64,000 nt of DNA from assembly GCA_947372865.1 (NCBI GenBank), contig CANBVJ010000002.1, positions 50,572 to 114,571 on the forward strand, written 5' to 3'. The notes under the pieces are model-generated. The model saw only the letters and a list, made by a program, of their open reading frames with translations. It made no database searches and was not told the DNA's origin. The position numbers and the translations under genes are program-made. Numbering within the stretch: the stretch's first letter is position 1; every line of letters starts with the position of its first letter. The DNA is from Comamonadaceae bacterium (GTDB lineage: Bacteria; Pseudomonadota; Gammaproteobacteria; Burkholderiales; Burkholderiaceae_C). Below, in pieces: positions 46,557 through 54,288 of this stretch.

Positions 46557-46973
46557 CTATTTGGCGCCTTGAAGCGCCAACACATGGCGCGCAAAGTTGT
46601 CCAGGATAGATTGCCAGCCGGCGCGCTGCGCCTCTTCGGGGTGTTCGGTCTCGGCGTCAAAAGTGACGGTTACCGTGACACCGGCAGCGCCTTGCGAAAA
46701 CTCCACCACCGCGCCCCGTTCGCCAAAGCGGTACTCCAACCGATGGGGTGCGTCCACGTAGGTGTATTCACCCTCAAAGTCAAAGCCAAACGAGCCGTCG
46801 CGGGCTTCCATGCGCGACGAGAACTTGCCGCCCACCCGCAAATCCACAGCAGAAGCCGTGGTGTGCCAGTCGGCGGAGGCGGCGTTCCATTGTTTGATGT
46901 CCTCCGGCGTGGTGTAGGCGCGCCAGACTTCGGTGATGGGGGCGGCGATGAAGATGGAAACGGTGATTTTCAC
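46557..46973 (-). CDS. SRPBCC/AHSA1-like domain protein
   Basis: 138-residue START-like protein of the activator-of-Hsp90-ATPase (AHSA1) group. It begins at a GTG (46973) after an AGGAG site, with VSIFIAAPITEVWRAYTTPEDIKQW, and ends QSILDNFARHVLALQ. The fold binds hydrophobic ligands; the ligand and role are unknown. It diverges from dsbD across a 206-bp, partly AT-rich region. Confidence 0.88.
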   Translation of the reverse strand: MKITVSIFIAAPITEVWRAYTTPEDIKQWNAASADWHTTASAVDLRVGGKFSSRMEARDGSFGFDFEGEYTYVDAPHRLEYRFGERGAVVEFSQGAAGVTVTVTFDAETEHPEEAQRAGWQSILDNFARHVLALQGAK

Positions 46974-47123
46974 GGGGGACTCCTGTGGATGGGTAAATGC
47001 TAAAAAATATCCTCAGCATCGTACCCGTGCACGCCCATCGGGCTACCAGCTTAGTCTGTTGGACTACCACTTGGGGCATGGGAGAAATTTGCGAAGAAAA
47101 GTGATTCTGATTTTCATAAATTT

Positions 47124-47136
47124 GGGAAAATTTCCC
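47124..47136 (+). promoter_or_regulatory. 13-bp palindrome GGGAAAATTTCCC upstream of dsbD
   Basis: The palindrome (6-bp arms around one central base) is followed by TAAGTTATGATTCA, where TATGAT could be a -10 box. It ends 43 bp before the dsbD start. Near-identical sites occur at 51282 and, inverted, at 51228, so it is probably an operator of a shared regulator. The regulator is not identified. Confidence 0.65.
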
Positions 47137-47179
47137 TAAGTTATGATTCAGGTCTGTTTAAATCCAAGGAGTTGACACA

Positions 47180-49066
47180 ATGACCGCCCGATCGCCCCTG
47201 TTACGGCGACTCGCCCTACCCGCCTTTGCTACCCTCGCGTTTGGTGCTTGTCTGGCTCTGGCACACGCCGAGAACTTTTTGACGCCGGACAAGGCATTTG
47301 CTTTTTCCGTCAAGGCGGTGGACGCCAAAACCGTACGTCTGCACTGGGATATTGCGCCGGGGTACCACATGTACCGAGACCGGATTTCCGTTGCCACGGA
47401 CACGCCGACAGTCGCCTGGAAGGAACTCCAACTGCCTCCCGGCAAACAGGAGTTTGACGCCAATTTCAATAAAAACGTATCCGTTTACCGCAGTACGGCA
47501 GATGCTCCTTTGCAATTGACGCAAGGCAGCTCACTGGCGCAGGTGACGGTGGGCTGGCAAGGGTGCTCGGATGATGGTCTGTGCTATTCGCCCGACTCCA
47601 GGGTGGTGCAAATTGCGCTTACGGGGCTGGGTGCGACAAAAAACGCGGTCACCATCGTCGCACCATCCGAAGCCGAAGACAACAACGCGCCCGCCCCCGC
47701 TGCAGCGCCTGCCGCGCCGACCGCCAAGCCGCCAGCCACGGGCAACAGTGCGATGGACACGATTGCACAAACGCTGGCCACAGGTAGTTTGCTCAAAGCC
47801 ATCGGCGTATTTGCATTTGCCGGCCTCTTGCTGTCGTTCACCCCCTGTGTGCTGCCCATGGTGCCGATTCTGTCGTCCCTCATCGCCGGGCAAACCGGGC
47901 CTGTGAGCCGAGGAAAAGGACTCGGGCTTGCCTTTGCGTATTCACTGGGTATGGCACTGGTCTACGCCTGTTTTGGTGTTGCCGCCGGTTTGGCCGGCGA
48001 GGGCTTGGCCGCCGCCCTGCAAAACCCTTGGGTATTAGGCGCGTTTGCAAGCCTGTTGGGCGTGCTGGCCTTGTCGATGTTTGGCGTCTACGAGCTGCAG
48101 ATGCCCAGCGCCATCCAAAGTCGCGCCACCGACTGGTCCAATCGGTTCAAAGGCGGCTCCTTCATAGGCGTGTTCATCATGGGCGGCGTGTCCGCGCTGG
48201 TTGTAGGCCCTTGCGTGGCTGCACCGCTGGCCGGGGCGCTGGTATACATCAGCCAAACTAAGGACTGGGTATTGGGCGGCGTAGCGCTGTTTTCCATGGC
48301 GCAGGGGATGAGCGTGCCACTGCTGCTGGTGGGAGTATCGGCGGGCAGTCTTTTGCCGCGCGCGGGTGCATGGATGGAACGGGTCAAGCAGGTGTTCGGC
48401 ATGATGCTTCTGGCGGTAGCCATTACCCTGGTGTCTCCCGTGATAGCGCCAGCACTAGTGCTACTTTTGTGGGCTGCTTGGCTGCTTACCGGCGCAGGCT
48501 TGCTGGGGATTTTCTTGTCTTTGGTACACCCTCACCGGCATGGTGCCGTAGCCATGCGGGGGGCGGGCTTTGCGCTCGCAGCCTTGGCGGCGGTGCTCTT
48601 GCTGGGTGCGGCCTCGGGTGGGCAGTCGGTGTTGCAACCACTTGCACACTTGAAAGTAACGCAGGGGCAAGGCCCCGCTGGCACATCCGTGGCCAACACG
48701 GTGCAATTCAAGCGCGTAGCGGACGTCGGAGCACTGGACGCCGCACTGGCCCAAGCGCAGGCACAGGGACAATCGGTCATGCTGGATTTTTATGCAGATT
48801 GGTGCGTGGCCTGCAAGGAGTTTGAGGCTTTCACCCTGAGTGACCCTACGGTGCAAAAGCGGCTTTCCACAGTGCTTTTGCTCCAAGCCGACGTGACCGC
48901 TAACTCGGCGCAGGACAAGGCGTTACTCAAGCGCTTTGGCCTGTTTGGTCCCCCGGGTATGGTGTTTTTTGACGGGAAAGACACCACCAAAGTGGGACAT
49001 GTGGTGGTGGGTTACCAAAACCCAGGCGACTTTATGGCAGCGCTAGATACCGCAGGTATCCGTTGA
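47180..49066 (+). CDS. dsbD: Protein-disulfide reductase DsbD
   Basis: 628-residue inner-membrane reductant carrier that passes electrons from cytoplasmic thioredoxin to periplasmic thiol proteins. It has a signal peptide (1-30, LAHA/ENF), an N-terminal immunoglobulin-like domain with Cys129/Cys135 (GCSDDGLCYSP), about eight helices with the cysteines in TPCVLPMVP and VGPCVAAPLAG, and a C-terminal thioredoxin domain with C542-VA-C545. All six redox cysteines are present. An AAGGAG site precedes the ATG. The C-terminus faces the convergent DUF5666 gene with 4 bp between. Shared operators tie it to the thioredoxin/ApbE series downstream. Confidence 0.94.
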   Translation: MTARSPLLRRLALPAFATLAFGACLALAHAENFLTPDKAFAFSVKAVDAKTVRLHWDIAPGYHMYRDRISVATDTPTVAWKELQLPPGKQEFDANFNKNVSVYRSTADAPLQLTQGSSLAQVTVGWQGCSDDGLCYSPDSRVVQIALTGLGATKNAVTIVAPSEAEDNNAPAPAAAPAAPTAKPPATGNSAMDTIAQTLATGSLLKAIGVFAFAGLLLSFTPCVLPMVPILSSLIAGQTGPVSRGKGLGLAFAYSLGMALVYACFGVAAGLAGEGLAAALQNPWVLGAFASLLGVLALSMFGVYELQMPSAIQSRATDWSNRFKGGSFIGVFIMGGVSALVVGPCVAAPLAGALVYISQTKDWVLGGVALFSMAQGMSVPLLLVGVSAGSLLPRAGAWMERVKQVFGMMLLAVAITLVSPVIAPALVLLLWAAWLLTGAGLLGIFLSLVHPHRHGAVAMRGAGFALAALAAVLLLGAASGGQSVLQPLAHLKVTQGQGPAGTSVANTVQFKRVADVGALDAALAQAQAQGQSVMLDFYADWCVACKEFEAFTLSDPTVQKRLSTVLLLQADVTANSAQDKALLKRFGLFGPPGMVFFDGKDTTKVGHVVVGYQNPGDFMAALDTAGIR

Positions 49067-49070
49067 CAGG

Positions 49071-50237
49071 TCAAGCCAGCTCGAGCTGTGTCACCATAAC
49101 GATATCGCCCGACATACGGCCGATCACCTTGACTTTGATTCCCGCCCGCAGGTGCTGCGCCACGCCGGGCGCCATCGCTACGTCCCGGCTGCTGGCATCG
49201 CAACGCTGACTACGCAACACGAAATCGGCGATGCTGGTAAAAGATTGTATAACGGCCTCAATGTCCACCTCTTTGGAGGAGGTATCGTCGTCCAGGACCA
49301 AGGTTTGCGCGTGCAATACTCCGTTGACAAAGGTGCCTGAAATTTCCAGACGCTCACCTAGCGTGATCGCCACAAGTGAATCAATATCAATAGCACTCAC
49401 ATCCACCCGCCATTGACCCAATTGAAATTGGCCATTACGCAGTGCTGAAGTCACATAACCTTCAACTTCGAGCAAGCCATCCGCGACCATCGTGGTTCCG
49501 TCGCCCTGCAGGACCTTGAAGCTGTCCAGCGTGAGGTCTTCTTCCTCGTCATCAGACCGGCCCTGAACGCGCACCCAGGTGCCGGCCACCAAAGTTGTTG
49601 TAGCGGTGCCGGATAAACGCAAGCCATTCACATAAAAATGCTCGTCGCTGGCTGTGACCAATCCAGTAGAGGCCGTCGTGACGAGGTCAGTGATCCTGGC
49701 CAGGCGCGTGGCGGTCCAACCGCCGGCACCTGCTTGCAAGCCCCAAACCATTACCGCCATGCCCACCGTCAACTGCGTGTGGCCTGAAATACCGTCGAAC
49801 ACCGTATTGGTGTCTGTTTGCACGGACATGCCGGCCACGGTCAAGACGCCGTCTGTAGCAACCTGGGTCACCCGGCCCCGCGCTATGGACCACACTTCAA
49901 TGCTGCTTGCAGTGGCTTGCGCGGGCTGGCTTGCGAACTGTTCGCCAACCACCGACGCGATCATGCCCAGGCGCAAGTCTTCAGAAGTCACCCGGTTACC
50001 GTCGATCATGACCTGACCGGCATCCGAGGCAGCTTTGTCGTCAAACTTAATGCCTTTAAGGATGACACTTCCAAAGCCGGATATGGGACCTGCAGCATAA
50101 ATTCCCGTACCACCAGTGCCGGGAAGACCGCTTGTATCAGTACCGAGGCCACCACCGCAACCTGCGATGCCCGCTGCCGCCAGCAGCAGTGCATGTCGGC
50201 GCTGAATAGGCGCGCCTGAAACCACCAAACGCTTCAT
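49071..50237 (-). CDS. DUF5666 lipoprotein
   Basis: 388-residue predicted lipoprotein. The start MKRLVVSGAPIQRR at 50237 is followed by a hydrophobic segment and the lipobox AGIAGC (Cys near residue 26). Three to four beta-rich DUF5666-type repeats follow, each with the pattern of small OB-like units (for example GMIASVVGEQF, LVAGTWVRVQGRSDDEEEDL, ITLGERLEISGTFV). The start overlaps the DUF6502 stop by 4 bp. No function is known; the domain resembles ligand-binding OB folds. Confidence 0.85.
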   Translation of the reverse strand: MKRLVVSGAPIQRRHALLLAAAGIAGCGGGLGTDTSGLPGTGGTGIYAAGPISGFGSVILKGIKFDDKAASDAGQVMIDGNRVTSEDLRLGMIASVVGEQFASQPAQATASSIEVWSIARGRVTQVATDGVLTVAGMSVQTDTNTVFDGISGHTQLTVGMAVMVWGLQAGAGGWTATRLARITDLVTTASTGLVTASDEHFYVNGLRLSGTATTTLVAGTWVRVQGRSDDEEEDLTLDSFKVLQGDGTTMVADGLLEVEGYVTSALRNGQFQLGQWRVDVSAIDIDSLVAITLGERLEISGTFVNGVLHAQTLVLDDDTSSKEVDIEAVIQSFTSIADFVLRSQRCDASSRDVAMAPGVAQHLRAGIKVKVIGRMSGDIVMVTQLELA

Positions 50238-51163
50238 TTTTTGATTTTCCCCACGGCGGGCGAAGGCGCAGACCCTGCATCTAAAGGCGGTGCTGCCTGA
50301 ACCTGCTGCGTATCGTAAAAATAAGTGCCAAACCGCACTCGGTGGCTGGCATCGGCGCTGCCAGCACTGCGTTGCTCTGCAACTGCGGCAGTTTGTAAAA
50401 ATTGCTGAAGCGCTTTGGCCCACAATCGGCGCGCCAGGTGATGCAGCTGCTCGGCCTGGTAGGACGTAAGGCCTTCAGCAAATGCGCTTTGCTCCAGCAT
50501 CAAAGGCTCAGACCGGCCGGGCTTGAGGTTATGCACCGAGCTCGCCAAATGGTCTGCGAGGTTGGCTGTGAGGAAATAAAACGATTCCCCTCGTCCATCA
50601 TGAGGCACAAAACCCGATACAAGCAGGGCTACCAATCCATCATCGCGCCGCTCCACCACGCCCAGTCGTACCAATTCATCCAGCACCGCCCGAGCTCCGA
50701 CATCCCGGCTGATTTCGGACACCAATGTTGTGAAGTCCGGCTCACCCGGGTTTCCGCGCCCCGGAGTACGCGCCAGCAACCGAGGGCTTTGGTCGGCATT
50801 TAAAAATCGTGGCTCACTGATCCAGCGCGCCACCACCGACGCAGCCAACGGCAGCATGGTGCTGGGCGCCTGCTCCAAATGCGGTGCTTCGCGCAGGCGA
50901 CGTACGTCTTTGCGGTGGACGCCGGTGAGCAAGGCGATGCGGGTGTCCGAACTACCTTTTTGTTCCAGCGCGTATGCGTCCTGCGCCTCTTCAACCAAGG
51001 CGAATTTGAGCAACTCCAGCATGGCCGGCAATTGAACGCCATGGTCAATCATCAGACGCGCCAGGGGTCGCAGTAACTGCGATAGCGCCTGCGCGGCCAA
51101 AGCGGGCTCGGGCAAACCGGCGCCTGCAGGCGTCGGTTTGGAGTTCTTAGGGCTAAGCGGCAT
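50234..51163 (-). CDS. DUF6502 family protein, putative DNA-binding regulator
   Basis: 309-residue cytoplasmic protein. Residues about 70-95 (SDTRIALLTGVHRKDVRRLRE) look like a helix-turn-helix, and residues 150-205 look like a winged-helix half (DVGARAVLDELVRLGVVERRDDG). It has no signal peptide or membrane helix. It is coupled to the DUF5666 lipoprotein gene. A palindrome like those at dsbD and the thioredoxin gene lies 64 bp upstream of its start, so it is the best candidate in view for their regulator. This role is inference. Confidence 0.8.
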   Translation of the reverse strand: MPLSPKNSKPTPAGAGLPEPALAAQALSQLLRPLARLMIDHGVQLPAMLELLKFALVEEAQDAYALEQKGSSDTRIALLTGVHRKDVRRLREAPHLEQAPSTMLPLAASVVARWISEPRFLNADQSPRLLARTPGRGNPGEPDFTTLVSEISRDVGARAVLDELVRLGVVERRDDGLVALLVSGFVPHDGRGESFYFLTANLADHLASSVHNLKPGRSEPLMLEQSAFAEGLTSYQAEQLHHLARRLWAKALQQFLQTAAVAEQRSAGSADASHRVRFGTYFYDTQQVQAAPPLDAGSAPSPAVGKIKK

Positions 51164-51227
51164 GGATGGAGAGGTTCACCAGTTGGGGAGTGCATTGTCC
51201 TGGAACACACAGCAACTCACGTTTCTA

Positions 51228-51240
51228 GGGCTATTTTCCC
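51228..51240 (-). promoter_or_regulatory. Third palindrome copy, facing the DUF6502 gene
   Basis: On the minus strand it reads GGGAAAATAGCCC followed by TAG, matching 11 of 13 positions of the dsbD copy with identical GGG-N7-CCC spacing. It lies between the divergent DUF6502 and thioredoxin genes, 41 bp from the copy at 51282. It may allow self-regulation of DUF6502. Confidence 0.5.
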
Positions 51241-51281
51241 GAAAAAAAATCATAAAACAGACTTTTAGAAAAATATTTTTT

Positions 51282-51294
51282 GGGAAATTTTCCC
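51282..51294 (+). promoter_or_regulatory. Palindrome GGGAAATTTTCCC upstream of the thioredoxin series
   Basis: This is the same palindrome as at 47124 (arms GGGAAA/TTTCCC), again preceded by a T-run and followed by CCCTAA and, a few bases later, TATGATTCA. It ends 42 bp before the likely start at 51337, almost the same distance as the 43 bp at dsbD. The surrounding 100 bp are very AT-rich and clearly hold a promoter. Confidence 0.65.
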
Positions 51295-51336
51295 TAAAAT
51301 ATACTATGATTCATCAAATTCACCGGAATCACAAAA

Positions 51337-51855
51337 ATGATTAGTCTGATCCTCATGAAAAAATTTCGCTTTCCTGTCGCAATCGGCTTGTTAGCCGCAT
51401 TTTGCACGCTGCCCCTGCATGCGGTGCAGCCCGGTCAGCCCGCACCTGCTTTTGAACTCCCCGGCCTGACGACCCCTGTGCAGCTGAGTGCCTACCAAGG
51501 CCACGTGGTGTATCTGGATTTTTGGGCGTCTTGGTGTGGCCCCTGCAAGCAGTCCTTCCCCTGGATGAACGAGATGCAGTCCAAGTACAAGGCCCAGGGC
51601 CTGCGAGTGCTGGCCGTGAACCTAGACCAGAAACCCGCAGATGCCCAAGCGTTTTTAAAAGAGACGCCGGCAGCGTTTGACGTGGCTTTTGACAACAGCG
51701 GCAAAACACCCAAGGCCTATGCCATTCAGGGCATGCCGACGTCGTTGCTGATCGGTGCCGATGGACGCGTGATCAGCATGCACAGCGGCTTCAAGCCTGA
51801 GCAGCGTGCCGAACTCGAATCCCAAATCCGCCGCGCCTTGAACCTCAAAGACTGA
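51337..51855 (+). CDS. TlpA-like periplasmic thioredoxin
   Basis: 172-residue TlpA/ResA-type thiol-disulfide protein with a signal peptide (cut near LPLHA/VQPG) and the active site WCGPC (Cys67, Cys70 from the first ATG). The cis-proline loop is GMPTSLL. I chose the ATG at 51337 because it keeps the same distance to the upstream palindrome as dsbD; the ATG at 51355 (MKKFRFP) is a good alternative. ResA-like proteins reduce apocytochrome c or other thiols with electrons from DsbD/CcdA. It heads a series with DUF4266, DUF3570 and apbE genes. Confidence 0.9.
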   Translation: MISLILMKKFRFPVAIGLLAAFCTLPLHAVQPGQPAPAFELPGLTTPVQLSAYQGHVVYLDFWASWCGPCKQSFPWMNEMQSKYKAQGLRVLAVNLDQKPADAQAFLKETPAAFDVAFDNSGKTPKAYAIQGMPTSLLIGADGRVISMHSGFKPEQRAELESQIRRALNLKD

Positions 51856-51868
51856 AGGAAACCTGACC

Positions 51869-52105
51869 ATGAAAACCACTCTGATCCGCGCCGCAAGCCT
51901 GCTGGGCATTGCCACTCTGACCTTGCTTACGGGGTGCAGCAACTTGCCCTCCGTCAACCCGTGGGAAAAAGGCAATCTGGCCAAGCCCATGATGACTTTT
52001 GAGGCTGATCCTCTGGAGCAGCAATTCGTACAGCACACCTATGGCAGCAAAGAAAACTCCAGCGGCGGGTACGGCGTGGGCGGCGGCGGCTGCGGATGCA
52101 ATTAA
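51869..52105 (+). CDS. DUF4266 Cys-rich lipoprotein
   Basis: 78-residue lipoprotein with signal peptide and lipobox LLTGC (Cys near residue 23). The mature part has VNPWEKGNLAKPMM, HTYGSKE and a Gly-rich tail ending GGGGCGCN with two cysteines. This pattern is the DUF4266 signature. It lies 13 bp after the thioredoxin gene and 13 bp before the DUF3570 gene. Function unknown; the terminal cysteines suggest thiol chemistry or cofactor binding. Confidence 0.88.
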   Translation: MKTTLIRAASLLGIATLTLLTGCSNLPSVNPWEKGNLAKPMMTFEADPLEQQFVQHTYGSKENSSGGYGVGGGGCGCN

Positions 52106-52118
52106 GGCGGACAAAACC

Positions 52119-53309
52119 ATGACAAAGACTATTCCACCCCTCTCCAAACGCACCACACCGAACGTCACACTGGCTTCTTTGATGCTCCCCGGTTTAGCTG
52201 CACTTGCCAGCCTGGCACCCGTAATGGCAGCCGCTGAAAATGCACCTGAAAAAACCACGGTCGCTGTGAAATACAGCAATTACGCCGACGGCCAGGCGGG
52301 CTGGGACCGCGTGCAGGTTTCCGCACCTTCGCTGTACTTTCAGGCACCGATTGCCAGCGATTGGTCGATTGAGGCCTCTGCAGTGGTCGACAGCGTTTCC
52401 GGTGCATCGCCGCGCTGGCACACGCAGTCCACCGTGGATTCAGGCGCCAGCCGCATGAGTGACGAACGCACCGCAGGCGATATCAAAGTGACGCGTTACT
52501 TTGCACGCTCGGCGTGGTCTATGAGCCTTGCGACCTCCAGCGAACACGACTACCAATCCAACGCCATTGGCCTGAACGCCCGCTGGTCCACCGAGGACAA
52601 CAATCGGACCTGGACCGCCGGATACGGTCTAAGCACAGACCGCATTGGTTTTCACATGGACCCGTTGGACAAGCAAAAGCGGACACAGGAGTTCATGGTC
52701 GGTGTCACGCAGGTGCTCACCCCCGGAGACATCGTTCAGCTCAACCTGACACGCAGCGACGGCCAAGGCGACTACAACGACCCCTACAAATCACCAGGAT
52801 ATGACCAGCGGCCGGACCGCCGCAACGCTTGGATCGGCCTGGCGCGGTGGAACCATTACGTGGAACCCGCAGACGCCGCCTTGCGCACTAGCTACCGCTA
52901 CTACACCGATACCTTCGGTGTGCAATCGCATACCATGGGTGTGGAGTGGGCGCAACCTCTGGGGCGCTGGACCCTGACCCCGGGCATGCGTTACTACAGC
53001 CAAAGCGCCGCCAATTTTTACATGGACCCTGTGTTGAATGCCCAAGGAGAGTATGACTTGTCCGCCACGCAGACAGCGGCGGATCTTAATTGGGGGAACA
53101 ACCAATCCATGGACCAACGCCTGGCCGCCTTCGGCGCGCTGACCTGGTCGCTCAAAGCCGCCTATGCCATCACCGAGAACACTGTCGCTGACGTGAAGTT
53201 TGAGAGCTACAGCCAAAAGGCAGCCTTGCATTTGGGCGGCGCCGGCAGCCCGGGCCTGGATGATTTTCAGGCCACCTTCTGGCAAGTCGGCCTTACTTAC
53301 CGTTTCTGA
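52119..53309 (+). CDS. DUF3570 outer-membrane beta-barrel protein, candidate flavoprotein
   Basis: 396-residue exported protein. The start MTKTIPPLSK at 52119 begins a signal peptide cut near PVMA/AAEN. The mature part is a succession of amphipathic strands ending in the outer-membrane signature Phe (LTYRF). It contains DSVSGAS at residues 91-97 and VDSGAS at 106-111. The first resembles the D-x-x-S/T-G-A-T/S sequence that ApbE modifies with FMN, and an apbE gene follows 8 bp downstream. Flavinylation is inference. Confidence 0.85.
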   Translation: MTKTIPPLSKRTTPNVTLASLMLPGLAALASLAPVMAAAENAPEKTTVAVKYSNYADGQAGWDRVQVSAPSLYFQAPIASDWSIEASAVVDSVSGASPRWHTQSTVDSGASRMSDERTAGDIKVTRYFARSAWSMSLATSSEHDYQSNAIGLNARWSTEDNNRTWTAGYGLSTDRIGFHMDPLDKQKRTQEFMVGVTQVLTPGDIVQLNLTRSDGQGDYNDPYKSPGYDQRPDRRNAWIGLARWNHYVEPADAALRTSYRYYTDTFGVQSHTMGVEWAQPLGRWTLTPGMRYYSQSAANFYMDPVLNAQGEYDLSATQTAADLNWGNNQSMDQRLAAFGALTWSLKAAYAITENTVADVKFESYSQKAALHLGGAGSPGLDDFQATFWQVGLTYRF

Positions 53310-53317
53310 TCCGGACT

Positions 53318-54244
53318 GTGGCACGTTGGCGAAACCTGCAGTTCGATTTTGTTGCCATGGCCAGTCCGTGCAGCATTCAAATCGACGCCCAGGACGAACG
53401 TGCCATGCGCCGGGCTGCGGCTGCGGCCATAGCCGAAGTGCAACGGATTGAACGCAAGTATTCGCGCTACCAGCCTGGCAGCGTCATTAGCCGCATCAAT
53501 CAGAGTGCGGGCAACGCCGCTGTAGAAGTCGACTCCGAAACCAGGGAATTATTGGCATTTGCCCATGCGCTTTGGGAAATGAGTGACGGATTGTTTGACA
53601 TTAGCTCGGGGATTTTGCGCCGTGCGTGGGACTTCCGGCAGGCCCTCCCGCCAAGCCGTGAAGCCGTGCAAGAAGCCTTGGCCTGTGTGGGCTGGCAGAA
53701 AGTTGAGCTACAAGATGGCAGCGTAAGCTTGTCGCAAACTGGAATGGAGCTTGACTTTGGCGGTTTCGGCAAGGAGTACGCTGCAGACCGCGCCGCCGCA
53801 GTGCTGAACCAGCACGGAATGCAACATGCATTAGTCAATCTTGGAGGCGATCTCCATGCGCTCGGGCCACGGGGGCTGCCAGAAATAAAGGGGGCTCCTT
53901 GGATCATCCAAATCGCGCATCCGCGCCCTGAAGCTGGCAAGCCCACAGCGCCATTGGCGTCCCTCGCCTTGGCGCGGGGTGGTTTGGCCAGCAGCGGTGA
54001 TTACGAGCGTTTTTTGATTCATGACGGCAAACGCTATTGCCATGTGCTCAACCCCCATACCGGCTGGCCAGTCACGCACTGGCAGTCCATCAGTGTGCTG
54101 GCCACCAACACCACCACGGCAGGTGCGTTAGCCACGATTGCAATGTTGAAAGAAGCAGACGCTGCCCAGTGGTTGCCATCGCAAAACGCGCGCTTTATGG
54201 GTGTGCTTTGGGACGGAAGCATTGTGCAAAGCCCGGCGCAGTGA
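53318..54244 (+). CDS. apbE: FAD:protein FMN transferase (ApbE)
   Basis: 308-residue ApbE-family enzyme that transfers FMN from FAD to Thr/Ser of target proteins. Motifs are FVAMASPCSIQID at the start, MELDFGGFGKEYAADRA, ALVNLGGDLHALG and HVLNPHTGWPV, plus the metal/flavin segment LATNTTTAGALATIAM. It starts at a GTG (53318) and has no signal peptide or lipobox; the domain begins at once, so it appears cytoplasmic. Most ApbE proteins are periplasmic, so this is odd. It belongs with the DUF3570 and DUF4266 genes. Confidence 0.92.
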   Translation: MARWRNLQFDFVAMASPCSIQIDAQDERAMRRAAAAAIAEVQRIERKYSRYQPGSVISRINQSAGNAAVEVDSETRELLAFAHALWEMSDGLFDISSGILRRAWDFRQALPPSREAVQEALACVGWQKVELQDGSVSLSQTGMELDFGGFGKEYAADRAAAVLNQHGMQHALVNLGGDLHALGPRGLPEIKGAPWIIQIAHPRPEAGKPTAPLASLALARGGLASSGDYERFLIHDGKRYCHVLNPHTGWPVTHWQSISVLATNTTTAGALATIAMLKEADAAQWLPSQNARFMGVLWDGSIVQSPAQ

Positions 54245-54288
54245 ACGCGTCAGCGCCCATGATTTGATGACTTGATGGAAATTTGCCA

